Origin: Gibbula magus
Taxonomy: Eukaryota; Mollusca; Gastropoda; Trochida; Trochidae
Direction: 5' to 3'
Assembly: GCA_936450465.1 (NCBI GenBank)
Contig: OW388298.1
Coordinates: forward strand, 12,259,163 to 12,323,162
Length of the DNA: 64,000 nucleotides
A program made the translations under genes and the position numbers. The notes beneath the pieces were generated by a model. The model saw only the letters and a list, made by a program, of their open reading frames with translations, searched no databases and had not been told where the DNA came from. Position 1 is the stretch's first letter. Every line of letters starts with the position of its first letter. Below are positions 50,101-51,935 of the stretch, in pieces.

Positions 50101-50548
50101 TTTTCTTCTTCTCCATTACGTAAAGTATTTGAAAGTTGTCATGCCTATTATAAATACTTCTGGAAAATTTATTATTTATTTTAATTTATCTTTATTATTT
50201 AAAGCCTGTTGAGTTTCAGAGCCAAAGGCTCTATTTTTTGGAGGTTTCTGCCTTCTTTTCTCTGATTTCACATTTCTTGTCCCTGGAGTCAGGTCTCTGG
50301 TTTCTGATCCACAATCAGGAGGTACAGAGAATATCAATCATCGATCTACACCTATTTTCACAAGAAGATTTCAGGATAACAACTTCTTTCTTGTAAACAT
50401 ACACACTAGCTTCATTTTCAGATTACTTGTATTGTATCAATATTTGTGTCGTTTATTTACATTTATTTCCTTATATTTTACAGGTGATGATGACGATACT
50501 CCCTTGATCCAAGGCTTTTCAGACGATGTCCCTCTCGTGATTGCATAA
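1948..50548 (+). CDS. SORL1: Sortilin-related receptor (SORL1/SorLA/LR11) orthologue, 5'-partial gene span, 28 exons in window
   Basis: Type I membrane sorting receptor. In vertebrates it moves cargo such as APP between Golgi, endosome and cell surface using retromer and GGA adaptors. Seen here: 28 exons, all with GT-AG introns and matching phases, give 1465 residues. Approximate residue positions are: YWTD propeller 1-268, EGF-like 269-335, ten LDLa repeats 336-778, six FN3 domains 779-1369, stalk 1370-1388, transmembrane helix 1389-1412, tail 1413-1465. The tail has FANSHY (1424-1429) and ends DDVPLVIA. This order is specific to SORL1; LRP proteins lack the FN3 run and this tail. The VPS10 domain and start codon lie upstream of the window. 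The length from the propeller to the stop is close to that of human SORL1, except that I find ten LDLa repeats rather than eleven. Exons are listed separately; the span includes introns. Confidence 0.95.
2130..2640. repeat. Dispersed repeat fragment (copy A)
   Basis: The segment 'tcgtttccggagcatat ... ttggaaacttcaaatttggta ... gtgctgttgtgcctttta' reappears at about 11820-12090. Its 3' part (ttccaaaaggtctagagagctgaaaagttgtg) is the same sequence as the 145-bp array at 37.9-39.2 kb. It sits in intron 1 and has no coding capacity. Confidence 0.65.
2641..3130. other. Intron 1 sequence, no feature seen
   Basis: AT-rich intronic DNA between two repeat fragments; no exon or array recognised. Confidence 0.5.
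3160..3372 (+). mobile_element. 5'-truncated tRNA-derived SINE
   Basis: Shares the SINE body (cgcagtaaggtttgggtgcaat ... catagccacatggcgtt ... ctttctccctgc ... agtgaaatactcttga) and a tcacctcacc-type tail with the full copy at 22947. The tRNA-like head is missing. Confidence 0.75.
3424..3653 (+). CDS. SORL1: SORL1 exon 2: YWTD propeller blades
   Basis: Residues 58-133 plus two bases. It opens RLCLQGN directly after HRIS of the previous exon, the same join as in vertebrate SORL1, and contains [12 protein letters not shown] and [11 protein letters not shown], typical YWTD-blade motifs. Acceptor ttcctag ends at 3423; donor GT at 3654 (phase 2). Reading through the donor gives a stop soon after. 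Confidence 0.93.
3755..4360. repeat. Dispersed 'agctcatcagg' family repeat copy
   Basis: Starts tagttcaccaggcctgacggcc and continues with gcgtccgtaaacttttcactctttcgacttcttctc, shared with the copies at 37811 and 49888. Its 3' limit is not clear. Confidence 0.55.
4618..4682. repeat. Pyrimidine-rich simple repeat (CCCTCT)n
   Basis: Run of ccctctctccctccc-type sequence about 90 bp before exon 3. Confidence 0.8.
4774..5041 (+). CDS. SORL1: SORL1 exon 3: two YWTD repeats
   Basis: Residues 134-223. The split glycine codon gg|c joins exon 2 to YMYWSDCS; later come [20 protein letters not shown] and PYSIGVFK. Two YWTD-type motifs are visible. Acceptor tttaccag ends at 4773; donor gtgagg at 5042, phase 0. 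The exon lies just after a pyrimidine-rich tract at about 4618-4682. Confidence 0.94.
5042..5880. other. Intron 3, 5' part: dispersed-repeat debris
   Basis: The segment at about 5080-5290 (ttattatcccaccagtatgtaatactgtggga ... gtatgtccgtaatcatttcg) looks like a dispersed repeat. A short gatgagttttcagagccagtggctctatttttt near 5607 matches the 3' terminus of the agctcatcagg family. No exon is seen. Confidence 0.45.
5889..7061. mobile_element. Non-autonomous hAT-like DNA transposon with 8-bp target duplication
   Basis: The left end is taaggctgggac and the right end cctagcccta, giving short imperfect inverted termini. The same 8-mer ctcaggag flanks both sides (5881-5888 and 7062-7069). An 8-bp target duplication with TAGGGCTGGG-like termini is typical of the hAT superfamily. 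No transposase frame is present in the 1.17 kb, so it is non-autonomous. It lies in intron 3. Confidence 0.7.
7511..7646 (+). CDS. SORL1: SORL1 exon 4: last YWTD repeat
   Basis: Residues 224-268 plus one base. It starts [18 protein letters not shown] and ends near [12 protein letters not shown], the closing blade of the six-bladed propeller. Acceptor ttgacag ends at 7510; donor gttggt at 7647 (phase 1). It follows a 2.5-kb intron that holds a hAT-like element. Confidence 0.93.
7678..7985 (+). mobile_element. tRNA-derived SINE copy
   Basis: Has a tRNA-like head (ggatagcgcagtggttagca, box A; ggttcgaaaac, degraded box B), the shared body and the end aacggcgttaaaccctaac. It lies in intron 4. Confidence 0.85.
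8681..8881 (+). CDS. SORL1: SORL1 exon 5: EGF-like module after the propeller
   Basis: Residues 269-335 plus one base. It reads [17 protein letters not shown], then a cysteine pair CKC, then [14 protein letters not shown]. This is the EGF-like module that caps YWTD propellers and matches the SORL1 spacing. Acceptor cttttccag ends at 8680; donor gtaagt at 8882 (phase 1). Confidence 0.93.
9062..9974. mobile_element. Dispersed element with cccccgccg/cggcggggga ends and internal ~167-bp tandem units
   Basis: Left end ttattattatcccccgccgcg, right end gcggcgggggatcatg...ttattatta. Internal units beginning ttgtcagcgggatatc occur at 9211, 9378, 9545 and 9710 (spacing 167, 167, 165). A fragment with the same cccccgccgccg start is at about 40014. 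There is no coding frame. Element class uncertain. Confidence 0.6.
9975..10808. repeat. Minisatellite, 42-bp unit, about 20 copies
   Basis: Unit ctgcattaggaataaacatt...gggatggtcaatatc, very uniform, with a few single-base variants and one short internal insertion near 10758. It starts exactly where the preceding element ends and lies in intron 5, ending 100 bp before exon 6. Because 42 is a multiple of 3 it gives open frames on both strands; these are not genes. Confidence 0.97.
10908..11024 (+). CDS. SORL1: SORL1 exon 6: LDL-receptor class A repeat 1
   Basis: Residues 336-374. Complement-type repeat [14 protein letters not shown]...[18 protein letters not shown] with six cysteines and the acidic Ca-binding end. 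The donor is gtaagt at 11025 (phase 1). Phase agreement with exon 5 favours the acceptor tttag ending at 10907. The stronger-looking tttcag ending at 10914 would break the frame. The 42-bp tandem array ends about 100 bp upstream. Confidence 0.88.
11025..11765. other. Intron 6, 5' part; small foldback only
   Basis: A short inverted repeat at about 11127-11200 (ttaaccctttcaccact ... agtggtgaaagagtaa) resembles a mini MITE. Otherwise AT-rich intron with no exon. Confidence 0.5.
11766..12100. repeat. Dispersed repeat fragment (copy B of the 2130 repeat)
   Basis: Contains 'aaaatcgtttccggagcatat ... aacttggaaacttcaaatttggtatg ... gtgctgttgtgccttttagg' as at 2195-2290, then a second partial repeat of the same motif. 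Confidence 0.65.
12538..12785 (+). mobile_element. 5'-truncated tRNA-derived SINE
   Basis: Lacks the tRNA head but has gcaacttggtctgcagtagagaactg, the body and an (actc)n tail. It ends 11 bp before exon 7. Confidence 0.85.
12797..12913 (+). CDS. SORL1: SORL1 exon 7: LDL-receptor class A repeat 2
   Basis: Residues 375-413. [19 protein letters not shown] followed by [17 protein letters not shown], a full LDLa module with the canonical calcium-binding acidic residues. It is symmetric phase 1-1, as usual for exon-shuffled LDLa modules. Acceptor ccacag ends at 12796; donor gtaagt at 12914. A 5'-truncated SINE ends just upstream. Confidence 0.94.
12914..13491. other. Intron 7, no clear feature
   Basis: The motif ggctagtaa recurs at about 13105-13140 and again, as gggctagtga and gggctagtaga, near 13320-13350. 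This suggests an old repeat, but no exon or array is supported. Confidence 0.4.
13492..13632 (+). CDS. SORL1: SORL1 exon 8: LDL-receptor class A repeat 3
   Basis: Residues 414-460. [20 protein letters not shown] then [17 protein letters not shown], followed by a short Thr/Ala linker. Acceptor acttgcag ends at 13491; donor gtttgt at 13633, phase 1-1. Confidence 0.94.
13980..14016. repeat. Short tandem repeat gatgtccagt
   Basis: About four copies of an 11-bp unit (gatgtccagtg) in intron 8. Confidence 0.8.
14140..14345. repeat. Dispersed repeat with 'tatttatatagcgcc...caaagcgctgtacaa'
   Basis: AT microsatellite followed by atttatatagcgccttatcc and gctcaaagcgctgtacaagt, a motif pair common in marine invertebrate repeats. 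A possible relative starts near 43660 (ccatttatatagcatcc). Confidence 0.5.
14457..14693 (+). CDS. SORL1: SORL1 exon 9: LDL-receptor class A repeats 4 and 5 in one exon
   Basis: Residues 461-539. It encodes two modules without an intron between them: [14 protein letters not shown]...[17 protein letters not shown], then [17 protein letters not shown]...[17 protein letters not shown]. Repeat 5, with its QQC spacing, resembles repeat 6 of human SORL1. A gtaacc at about 14568 lies between the modules, but the frame stays open through it. Acceptor ttccag ends at 14456; donor gtgagt at 14694. Repeat 4 has Asn in place of the first Asp of the calcium site. Confidence 0.93.
15018..15161 (+). CDS. SORL1: SORL1 exon 10: LDL-receptor class A repeat 6
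   Basis: Residues 540-587. A short linker ([11 protein letters not shown]) is followed by [16 protein letters not shown] and [17 protein letters not shown]. Acceptor gttttcag ends at 15017; donor gtatgt at 15162, phase 1-1. Confidence 0.94.
15162..16045. other. Intron 10, 5' part, nothing recognised
   Basis: AT-rich sequence ahead of the minisatellite; no LDLa coding pattern on either strand. Confidence 0.5.
16062..18307. repeat. Minisatellite of mixed 27- and 30-bp units, about 79 copies, ending at the exon 11 acceptor
   Basis: Two unit types alternate in local higher-order blocks: gatcccctatgttacaaaggtttaaat (27 bp) and gattccgggctatggtacaaaggtttaaat (30 bp). The last partial unit, cccctatgttacag, supplies the AG of the exon 11 splice acceptor. 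A 784-codon minus-strand frame through the array follows from the unit lengths and is not a gene. Confidence 0.97.
18308..18463 (+). CDS. SORL1: SORL1 exon 11: LDL-receptor class A repeat 7
   Basis: Residues 588-639. The linker [14 protein letters not shown] is followed by [17 protein letters not shown] and [17 protein letters not shown]. The acceptor ttacag (to 18307) is the final copy of the upstream 27/30-bp minisatellite, with ttacag in place of ttacaaag. Donor gtacgt at 18464. The first Asp of the calcium site is Asn here. Confidence 0.92.
18690..18860. repeat. Dispersed repeat fragment (aaggcataactcttgccagtct family)
   Basis: The motif cgcaaggcataactcttgccagtctcaattactggctgatttaagccttgcagta recurs at about 21127, 23693 and (inverted) 23850. 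The complete family member at 23677-23899 is a foldback. Confidence 0.65.
18865..18906 (-). mobile_element. Antisense SINE tail fragment
   Basis: aggtgaggtgagatggggtttaacgctgctttcaaga is the reverse complement of the common SINE 3' end. Confidence 0.6.
18987..19043. repeat. Perfect hairpin, 16-bp arms
   Basis: cttttagttacgtttc and its exact reverse complement gaaacgtaactaaaag enclose a loop that itself holds the small hairpin ggggagc...gctcccc. Confidence 0.75.
19072..19247. mobile_element. Foldback (MITE-like) element
   Basis: A long, almost perfect palindrome. Outer arms acacttaattactgatgg / ccatcagtaattaagtgt continue inward through ttatgtgaaatacaaggactc and its complement. The centre is GC-rich. 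No coding capacity; intron 11. Confidence 0.75.
19895..20155. repeat. Minisatellite, 36-bp unit, about 7 copies
   Basis: Unit cacacctgccttccgtatat ttcatatcctcatttg with point variants. It is open in several frames because 36 is a multiple of 3; not coding. Intron 11. Confidence 0.93.
20495..20623 (+). CDS. SORL1: SORL1 exon 12: LDL-receptor class A repeat 8
   Basis: Residues 640-682. [19 protein letters not shown] then [17 protein letters not shown]. The second loop is longer than usual. The acidic end reads KGEDE where DGSDE is usual, but the acidic positions are kept. Acceptor attaag ends at 20494, donor gtgagt at 20624, phase 1-1. Confidence 0.92.
20640..20810. repeat. Two-copy duplication in intron 12
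   Basis: 'tatctacatttatccatatg..tttaggcctataa...gagctca' is repeated about 85 bp later (tcatctacattaatccatatcc..tttaggcctataa...gagctca). Confidence 0.6.
20811..21830. other. Intron 12, mostly unremarkable
   Basis: Holds a fragment of the aaggcattactcacgccagtct family at about 21127-21185 and a short ggccatggctctatttttat terminus near 20862. No exon seen. Confidence 0.45.
21830..22096 (+). mobile_element. tRNA-derived SINE, head partly lost
   Basis: Retains ggttcgaatccagccaggggcatgg (box B region) and the body, ending gttaaaccccaactcacctcacctcacc. It ends 30 bp before exon 13. Confidence 0.88.
22126..22263 (+). CDS. SORL1: SORL1 exon 13: LDL-receptor class A repeat 9
   Basis: Residues 683-728. 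[19 protein letters not shown] then [17 protein letters not shown] plus a short linker. The first calcium-site Asp is Asn. Acceptor atttcag ends at 22125, donor gtatgt at 22264, phase 1-1. Confidence 0.93.
22266..22590. repeat. Degenerate ~20-bp tandem repeat (tctgtatatcc)n
   Basis: Imperfect units such as gtctctgtatatcctggtat and gatatgtctctgtatatccc, starting right at the donor of exon 13. Overlapping open frames here are repeat artefacts. Confidence 0.85.
22947..23275 (+). mobile_element. Full-length tRNA-derived SINE with target duplication
   Basis: The tRNA-like head has box A (gatagcgcagtggttagcgcg) and box B (gggttcgaatcccgcc). The shared body follows, then aagcggcgttaaaccccaac and an (actc)n tail. 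The 12-bp direct repeat tccattgtgttc flanks it (22935-22946 and 23276-23287). This is the best-preserved copy of the family in the window. Confidence 0.92.
23324..23473 (+). CDS. SORL1: SORL1 exon 14: LDL-receptor class A repeat 10 (last)
   Basis: Residues 729-778. The linker VSSTTPAPK is followed by [18 protein letters not shown] and [19 protein letters not shown]. The final cysteine spacing is two residues longer than the consensus. Acceptor attttcag ends at 23323, donor gtaatg at 23474, phase 1-1. A tRNA-derived SINE lies just upstream. Confidence 0.92.
23525..23670 (+). mobile_element. SINE 3' fragment
   Basis: gtttcaccgcaatgcatagccacatgg ... ctttctccctgccataatactagcagc ... aaagcggcgtgtaac, the 3' half of the SINE family, directly before the foldback at 23677. 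Confidence 0.8.
23677..23899. mobile_element. Foldback element (complete member of the aaggcataact family)
   Basis: Ends caacttccaaacgcaaggcat and atgccttgcattgggaagttg are inverted copies. Inner arms (gccagtct..ttactggctgatttaagcctt and its complement) extend the palindrome to about 70 bp each side. It ends 57 bp before exon 15. Confidence 0.75.
23956..24073 (+). CDS. SORL1: SORL1 exon 15: FN3 domain 1, first half
   Basis: Residues 779-817 plus two bases. It reads [15 protein letters not shown] and then FTYIVSKL. The V-x-W-x-x-P core of fibronectin type III is clear. Acceptor gtttcag ends at 23955; donor gtgagt at 24074 (phase 2). It lies 57 bp after a foldback element. Confidence 0.9.
24395..24510 (+). 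mobile_element. SINE fragment
   Basis: gcaactcggtcttctgtagaaaacagttctacatgcagg ... cactgaatttcagctcagtaccacccatagttc matches the SINE body with divergence. Confidence 0.6.
24845..25011 (+). CDS. SORL1: SORL1 exon 16: FN3 domain 1, second half
   Basis: Residues 818-873 plus one base. [19 protein letters not shown] is the L-x-P-x-x-x-Y signature of the FN3 EF loop and F strand. The exon then runs through TLTLTTTAP to the donor gtgcgt at 25012. Acceptor acttcag ends at 24844; the incoming phase 2 matches exon 15. Confidence 0.92.
25083..25590. repeat. Complex (GAT/GAY)n microsatellite
   Basis: Runs of gatgatgatg, gttgatgacaatgatgattatgacaatg and relatives across about 500 bp of intron 16. The Met/Thr-rich open frame over it is a repeat artefact. 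Confidence 0.95.
25640..25752 (+). CDS. SORL1: SORL1 exon 17: FN3 domain 2, first half
   Basis: Residues 874-911. [12 protein letters not shown] is the FN3 A strand, [19 protein letters not shown] the B-C region. Acceptor atttcag ends at 25639; donor gtcagt at 25753 (phase 0). Confidence 0.92.
26055..26290. repeat. Duplicated segment, copy 1
   Basis: acagtttttcagccataccatgcccttg ... aattgggattggtgaac ... tttgatcaatactttgatga, repeated with about 5-10% difference at 26690-26905. Confidence 0.8.
26685..26905. repeat. Duplicated segment, copy 2
   Basis: Direct-orientation partner of the segment at 26055-26290, in the same intron (17). The copies are about 640 bp apart. Confidence 0.8.
27322..27462 (+). 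CDS. SORL1: SORL1 exon 18: FN3 domain 2, second part
   Basis: Residues 912-958. [13 protein letters not shown] continues the C strand; [15 protein letters not shown] is the EF-loop/F-strand signature. Acceptor ctgtgcag ends at 27321, donor gtaagt at 27463, phase 0-0. Confidence 0.93.
27574..29053. mobile_element. TTAA-flanked non-autonomous element, piggyBac-like termini
   Basis: Left TTAA|CCCTTAACATGCGGG and right ACTTAAGGG|TTAA: both ends carry CCCTTAA as an inverted terminus inside a TTAA duplication. The 1.48 kb inside has no recognisable transposase. The class rests on termini alone. Confidence 0.5.
29206..29563. mobile_element. MITE with ~30-bp inverted termini
   Basis: Left ccttaaagtggcagtagcacgtttttt and right aaaaaacgtgctactgcccctttaagg are inverted copies with one mismatch in the first 27 bases. 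TTAA sits near both ends. Intron 18. Confidence 0.75.
30117..30363 (+). CDS. SORL1: SORL1 exon 19: end of FN3 domain 2 and start of FN3 domain 3
   Basis: Residues 959-1040 plus one base. It opens [14 protein letters not shown], the classic FN3 G-strand turn, and continues into domain 3 with [19 protein letters not shown]. Acceptor caacag ends at 30116, donor gtaagt at 30364 (phase 1). Confidence 0.93.
30364..31035. other. Intron 19, old repeat only
   Basis: The segment about 30540-30830 (acgagcgaaagccattcaagagtttcataaac ... tttagtatattgttta) resembles 39350-39450 (acgagcgaaagtgagtttgat...tttagtattctgttta), so it is an old dispersed repeat. No exon seen. Confidence 0.45.
31036..31140 (+). CDS. 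SORL1: SORL1 exon 20: FN3 domain 3, second part
   Basis: Residues 1041-1075 plus one base. [20 protein letters not shown] holds the P-G-x-x-Y turn of FN3, followed by [14 protein letters not shown]. Acceptor gtttcag ends at 31035, donor gttagt at 31141, phase 1-1. Confidence 0.91.
31258..31527 (+). mobile_element. tRNA-derived SINE, diverged
   Basis: Box-B-like cccagattcgaattccacc, then a diverged body, ending gaaaggggcattaaaccccaaatcacctcacc. Confidence 0.75.
31681..32345. repeat. Dispersed agctcatca-family element containing a 40-bp tandem array
   Basis: Starts tagctcatcagctcaaagtctgatgggctt. Inside, about nine copies of a 40-bp unit (gatttggtgaccttgtggct aatggagattacacattata) run from about 31810 to 32180. 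It continues with ttcttcttcttc and the ccgagaaaactgaaatcttg segment of the family. Confidence 0.85.
32446..33393. mobile_element. ~950-bp element with ~40-bp inverted termini
   Basis: Left aaaacgtatacgctccgctccaccttcataccctgggt; the right end is an inverted near-copy (acccagggtatgaagtgaagtggagcgtatatatgtttt). No coding frame of note. Class not assigned. Intron 20. Confidence 0.6.
33566..33657 (+). CDS. SORL1: SORL1 exon 21: FN3 domain 4, first half
   Basis: Residues 1076-1106. [19 protein letters not shown] gives FN3 strands A and B. The tryptophan usual in strand B is absent, as in some divergent FN3 domains. Acceptor taatcag ends at 33565, donor gtgagt at 33658 (phase 0). Confidence 0.88.
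33712..34020. repeat. Minisatellite, ~31-bp unit, about 10 copies
   Basis: Unit gtgagtttgatatggagatttatcattgtct with variants, starting about 55 bp after exon 21. Confidence 0.9.
34438..34630 (+). CDS. SORL1: SORL1 exon 22: FN3 domain 4, second half
   Basis: Residues 1107-1170 plus one base. [15 protein letters not shown] is strand [19 protein letters not shown] is the F strand and turn. Acceptor accacag ends at 34437, donor gtgact at 34631 (phase 1). Confidence 0.91.
34910..35083. mobile_element. Foldback (MITE-like) element
   Basis: Outer arms taacaaatatatggatttacaacttctttattgcaaa and its complement; inner arms aacactgttatcaagcaaat / atttgcttgataacagtgt. It is nearly palindromic throughout. 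Intron 22. Confidence 0.8.
35410..35519 (+). CDS. SORL1: SORL1 exon 23: FN3 domain 5, first half
   Basis: Residues 1171-1207. [16 protein letters not shown] then [18 protein letters not shown], with a clear FN3 strand A-B pattern. Acceptor atttcag ends at 35409, donor gtgagt at 35520 (phase 0). Confidence 0.92.
35690..35830. repeat. Dispersed repeat copy (gtgatatttcact)
   Basis: tctgtgatatttcactttggtgggaaagtgatatcaaactggagtg ... gagaaaactcaatctc ... ataataaa matches 43088-43200. Confidence 0.65.
36225..36445. repeat. Minisatellite, ~33-bp unit, about 6 copies
   Basis: Unit caatcatgatcatgtctgatattaggaagtaac with variants, ending about 50 bp before exon 24. Confidence 0.88.
36493..36691 (+). 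CDS. SORL1: SORL1 exon 24: FN3 domain 5, second half
   Basis: Residues 1208-1273 plus one base. [15 protein letters not shown] then [20 protein letters not shown], the FN3 EF-loop and F strand. Acceptor attccag ends at 36492, donor gtgaga at 36692 (phase 1). Confidence 0.92.
36856..36954. repeat. Perfect 38-bp inverted repeat (hairpin), 23-bp spacer
   Basis: 36856-36893 (ggtaatacggtctcatgtac...) and 36917-36954 are exact reverse complements with no mismatch that I can find. Flanking sequence is not otherwise repeated. Intron 24. Confidence 0.85.
36955..37810. other. Intron 24, middle part, old repeat fragments
   Basis: ttagcatagcatgtgatttttcagccagttga near 37560 resembles 8150-8180. No exon or array seen. 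Confidence 0.4.
37811..39326. mobile_element. Long agctcatca-family element with nine ~145-bp internal units and inverted end motifs
   Basis: Starts agctcatcaggcctgaaaggcccgatgggctt and ends tcctgatgagctacagagcccatggctcta, so agctcatcagg is inverted at the 3' side. The unit with (t)ccttggccaatggggattctaaatt starts near 37981, 38126, 38271, 38419, 38564, 38712, 38857, 39003 and 39148 (spacing 145-148). Shorter relatives are at 796, 2330, 3755, 31681 and 49888. No coding frame. Confidence 0.75.
39327..39846. other. Intron 24, 3' end
   Basis: Has the acgagcgaaagtgagtttgat repeat also near 30605 and two similar stretches around 39650-39800 (aaagttattattcacacaactatctctgaaatgccaggtaccca / gggttatcattcacagaactatatcaac...accaggtaccca). 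No extra exon seen. Confidence 0.45.
39847..39959 (+). CDS. SORL1: SORL1 exon 25: FN3 domain 6, first half
   Basis: Residues 1274-1311. [19 protein letters not shown] then [17 protein letters not shown]3 strands A-B. Acceptor ttcatag ends at 39846, donor gtgagt at 39960 (phase 0). A copy of the 57-bp repeat begins about 25 bp downstream. Confidence 0.92.
39978..42030. repeat. Minisatellite, 57-bp unit, about 30 copies, interrupted once
   Basis: Unit attggttgtatctcttctgg tttattctggccaacaatta aaattactagtataagc. Some units carry an extra 17 bp (attgaactagtataacc). The first copy lies about 20 bp after exon 25. A non-array segment at about 40013-40285, starting cccccgccgccg, splits it from the main run. 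The 406-codon minus-strand frame is an artefact of the unit length. Confidence 0.96.
42160..42334 (+). CDS. SORL1: SORL1 exon 26: FN3 domain 6, second half
   Basis: Residues 1312-1369 plus one base. [15 protein letters not shown] then [18 protein letters not shown] closes the last FN3 domain. Acceptor tctccag ends at 42159, donor gtaagt at 42335 (phase 1). Confidence 0.92.
42763..42908. mobile_element. Foldback element
   Basis: Left tgtgtttccagtgccatatcact..atctctcatcgagtgacggggtaaagc and right gctttaccccgtcacgagatgagagattcgtgatatcgcactgaaaacaca are inverted copies. Intron 26. Confidence 0.8.
43088..43200. repeat. Dispersed repeat copy (gtgatatttcact)
   Basis: tctgtgatatttcactgtgttgagaaagtgatatcaaactgcagtgatga ... 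gagaaaactcagtctc ... atataataaaa; partner of 35690-35830. Confidence 0.65.
43412..43636 (+). CDS. SORL1: SORL1 exon 27: stalk, transmembrane helix and tail with FANSHY
   Basis: Residues 1370-1444. A short Thr/Ser-rich stalk precedes about 24 hydrophobic residues (43468-43539, [16 protein letters not shown] onward), then the stop-transfer RHRRLQ. FANSHY is at 43573-43590; in vertebrate SORL1 this hexapeptide binds the retromer subunit VPS26. The exon ends FTAADDL before donor gtgagt at 43637. Acceptor gtctccag ends at 43411, phase 1-1. Confidence 0.96.
43941..46285. repeat. Minisatellite, 69-bp unit, about 34 copies
   Basis: Unit ttcccttta gttcacatcacatcattctc tagtggatctggatgtttag tgtttaccttttcactcttg. 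Variant positions (ctctag/cctcgag, gtg/ttg, tct/ttt) form ordered blocks. A 794-codon + frame and shadows run through it because 69 is a multiple of 3; not a gene. Intron 27. Confidence 0.97.
46290..47180. other. Intron 27 spacer between arrays, no feature seen
   Basis: No exon, repeat family or RNA gene recognised on either strand. Confidence 0.45.
47185..48556. repeat. Minisatellite, 48-bp unit, about 28 copies, each with a 12-bp palindrome
   Basis: Unit gcttgtgtaaatatttggaa atcagggggacagcatatgc tgtttgat with variants. Most units contain the perfect palindrome cagcatatgctg. Occasional one-base length changes break the frame, which argues against coding. Confidence 0.97.
48557..49005. other. 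Intron 27 spacer, no feature seen
   Basis: Unique-looking sequence between two minisatellites; no coding pattern. Confidence 0.45.
49008..49535. repeat. Minisatellite, ~30-bp unit, about 17 copies
   Basis: Unit gtgcatgtttcctttgattttatggtctct with substitutions and small length changes. Intron 27. Confidence 0.93.
49888..50238. repeat. Short agctcatcagg-family copy
   Basis: ccacaggcatgaaaggcatggcgcctggcgtctgtc...gtaaactttttgctttttcg...ttcttcagaaccgctt, ending gttgagtttcagagccaaaggctctattttt, the same 3' terminus as at 39300. Confidence 0.65.
50484..50548 (+). CDS. SORL1: SORL1 exon 28: C-terminal acidic cluster and GGA-type signal, stop codon
   Basis: Residues 1445-1465 then TAA (50546-50548). 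[21 protein letters not shown] gives an acidic cluster and the C-terminal DDVPLVIA. Human SORL1 ends DDVPMVIA, which binds the VHS domain of GGA adaptors. Acceptor ttttacag ends at 50483; the phase matches exon 27 across a 6.8-kb intron full of minisatellites. Confidence 0.96.
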
Positions 50549-51639
50549 GATGTCCGCAAAATGAGGATTTAGAAAGAATTCAGAGATGATGCCATGTTTA
50601 ATACAATGATGATTGGGAACATGGATTTAGAATTTTGTGGGACATTCAATTTTGTTAAGATGTATGCATTAAGACGTCCTCAAGAATTTAATCCAATTTG
50701 AGGACCAAAATTTACCACTAAAATAAATGAAGAAAGATTTACTTTAAATGATTATGAATTAGGGATATATGGTACTTCATGTGCTGATATAGATTTGCAG
50801 TATTTTTCATAAACTGAATTAACTTTTTGAATTAATCTTTTTATAAGAATCATTTTTTATGTATCGGTCAAAATTCTCCCAAAGAGATTTTTAATTTTTA
50901 AATATGTTCATATTTTTTGTTTAAAATGCTTGATTTATTTTTGCAACCTCAGCATTTCCATTTGTTATCCTTCCTCTTTTTCAAGTTATTTTACCACTTG
51001 AGTAAGATTTTGATCTGAAAAATGTTCAAATCACATTTGATTTTATATTACATTTAACATCATTTGATACTTTGCAGTTTGGTATTAATTAGATTCTAAA
51101 TTTTTATTCATAATTTTGTTTTCAAATTGACTCTTAAGTTTATTTCATATTTCACGCTGTCCAAAAGAATTGTTAGTAAGCATTCCAAAAGACCAATTAA
51201 CCATGTGATAGATTTTGAGGGCAAGGATGTTATGTGTACAGATTTTGGGCCGTTAAACAGATGATTTGAGCCCCAAATGTGCATGATTTAATTTTCATAT
51301 AAGACACAGGGCCATAAAAGTACCACAAAACCATTGGTAGGCTATTTTTTCCAGGCAGTTTATTGTTGAATATGCAATAAAAGTAAACACAAAATTTATA
51401 AAGGATAAAAATTGTCTCTGATTATAGAACTTCCGTGAGGAACTTTGATAGTAGGATAGAACTGCACTGCATGAAATAAGTCTTGACAGGCTGAAGGTGT
51501 TAGTTTGTTGATTTAAAGGGCAAGATATCTTCTATATTTGAATGTCCAGTTACCAGTTGTGGGTTGTTAACACTGACACTAGATGTAGGAAGTATTCATC
51601 TTACTGGATGTTAAATAGGCAATATTTCATACACTTGGA

Positions 51640-51935
51640 ATGTGAATAGGCATGGAAGTGTCCAGGGTAGGGGCTGTTAAATAAGCCTAGGAAGTATCCA
51701 TGTTAGGGGCTTTTAAATGTGCCTAGGATGTGTCCATGTATGGGCTGTGAAATAAACCTTGGAATTGTCCATGTTAAGGGCTGTTAAATAGGCCTTGGAA
51801 TTGTCCTTGTATGGGCTCTTAAATAGGCCTTGAAATTGTCCATGTTAGGGGCTGTTAAATAGGCCTAGGAAGAATCCATGTTAGGGGCTGTTAAATAGGC
51901 CTAGGATGTGTCCATGAGTAGACCTTTGAAGAGTG
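51640..51935. repeat. Minisatellite in the 3' UTR, ~36-bp unit, about 8 copies
   Basis: Unit ggggctgttaaataggccta ggaagtgtccatgtta, degenerate. It lies about 1.1 kb after the stop codon, inside the presumed 3' UTR. Confidence 0.85.
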
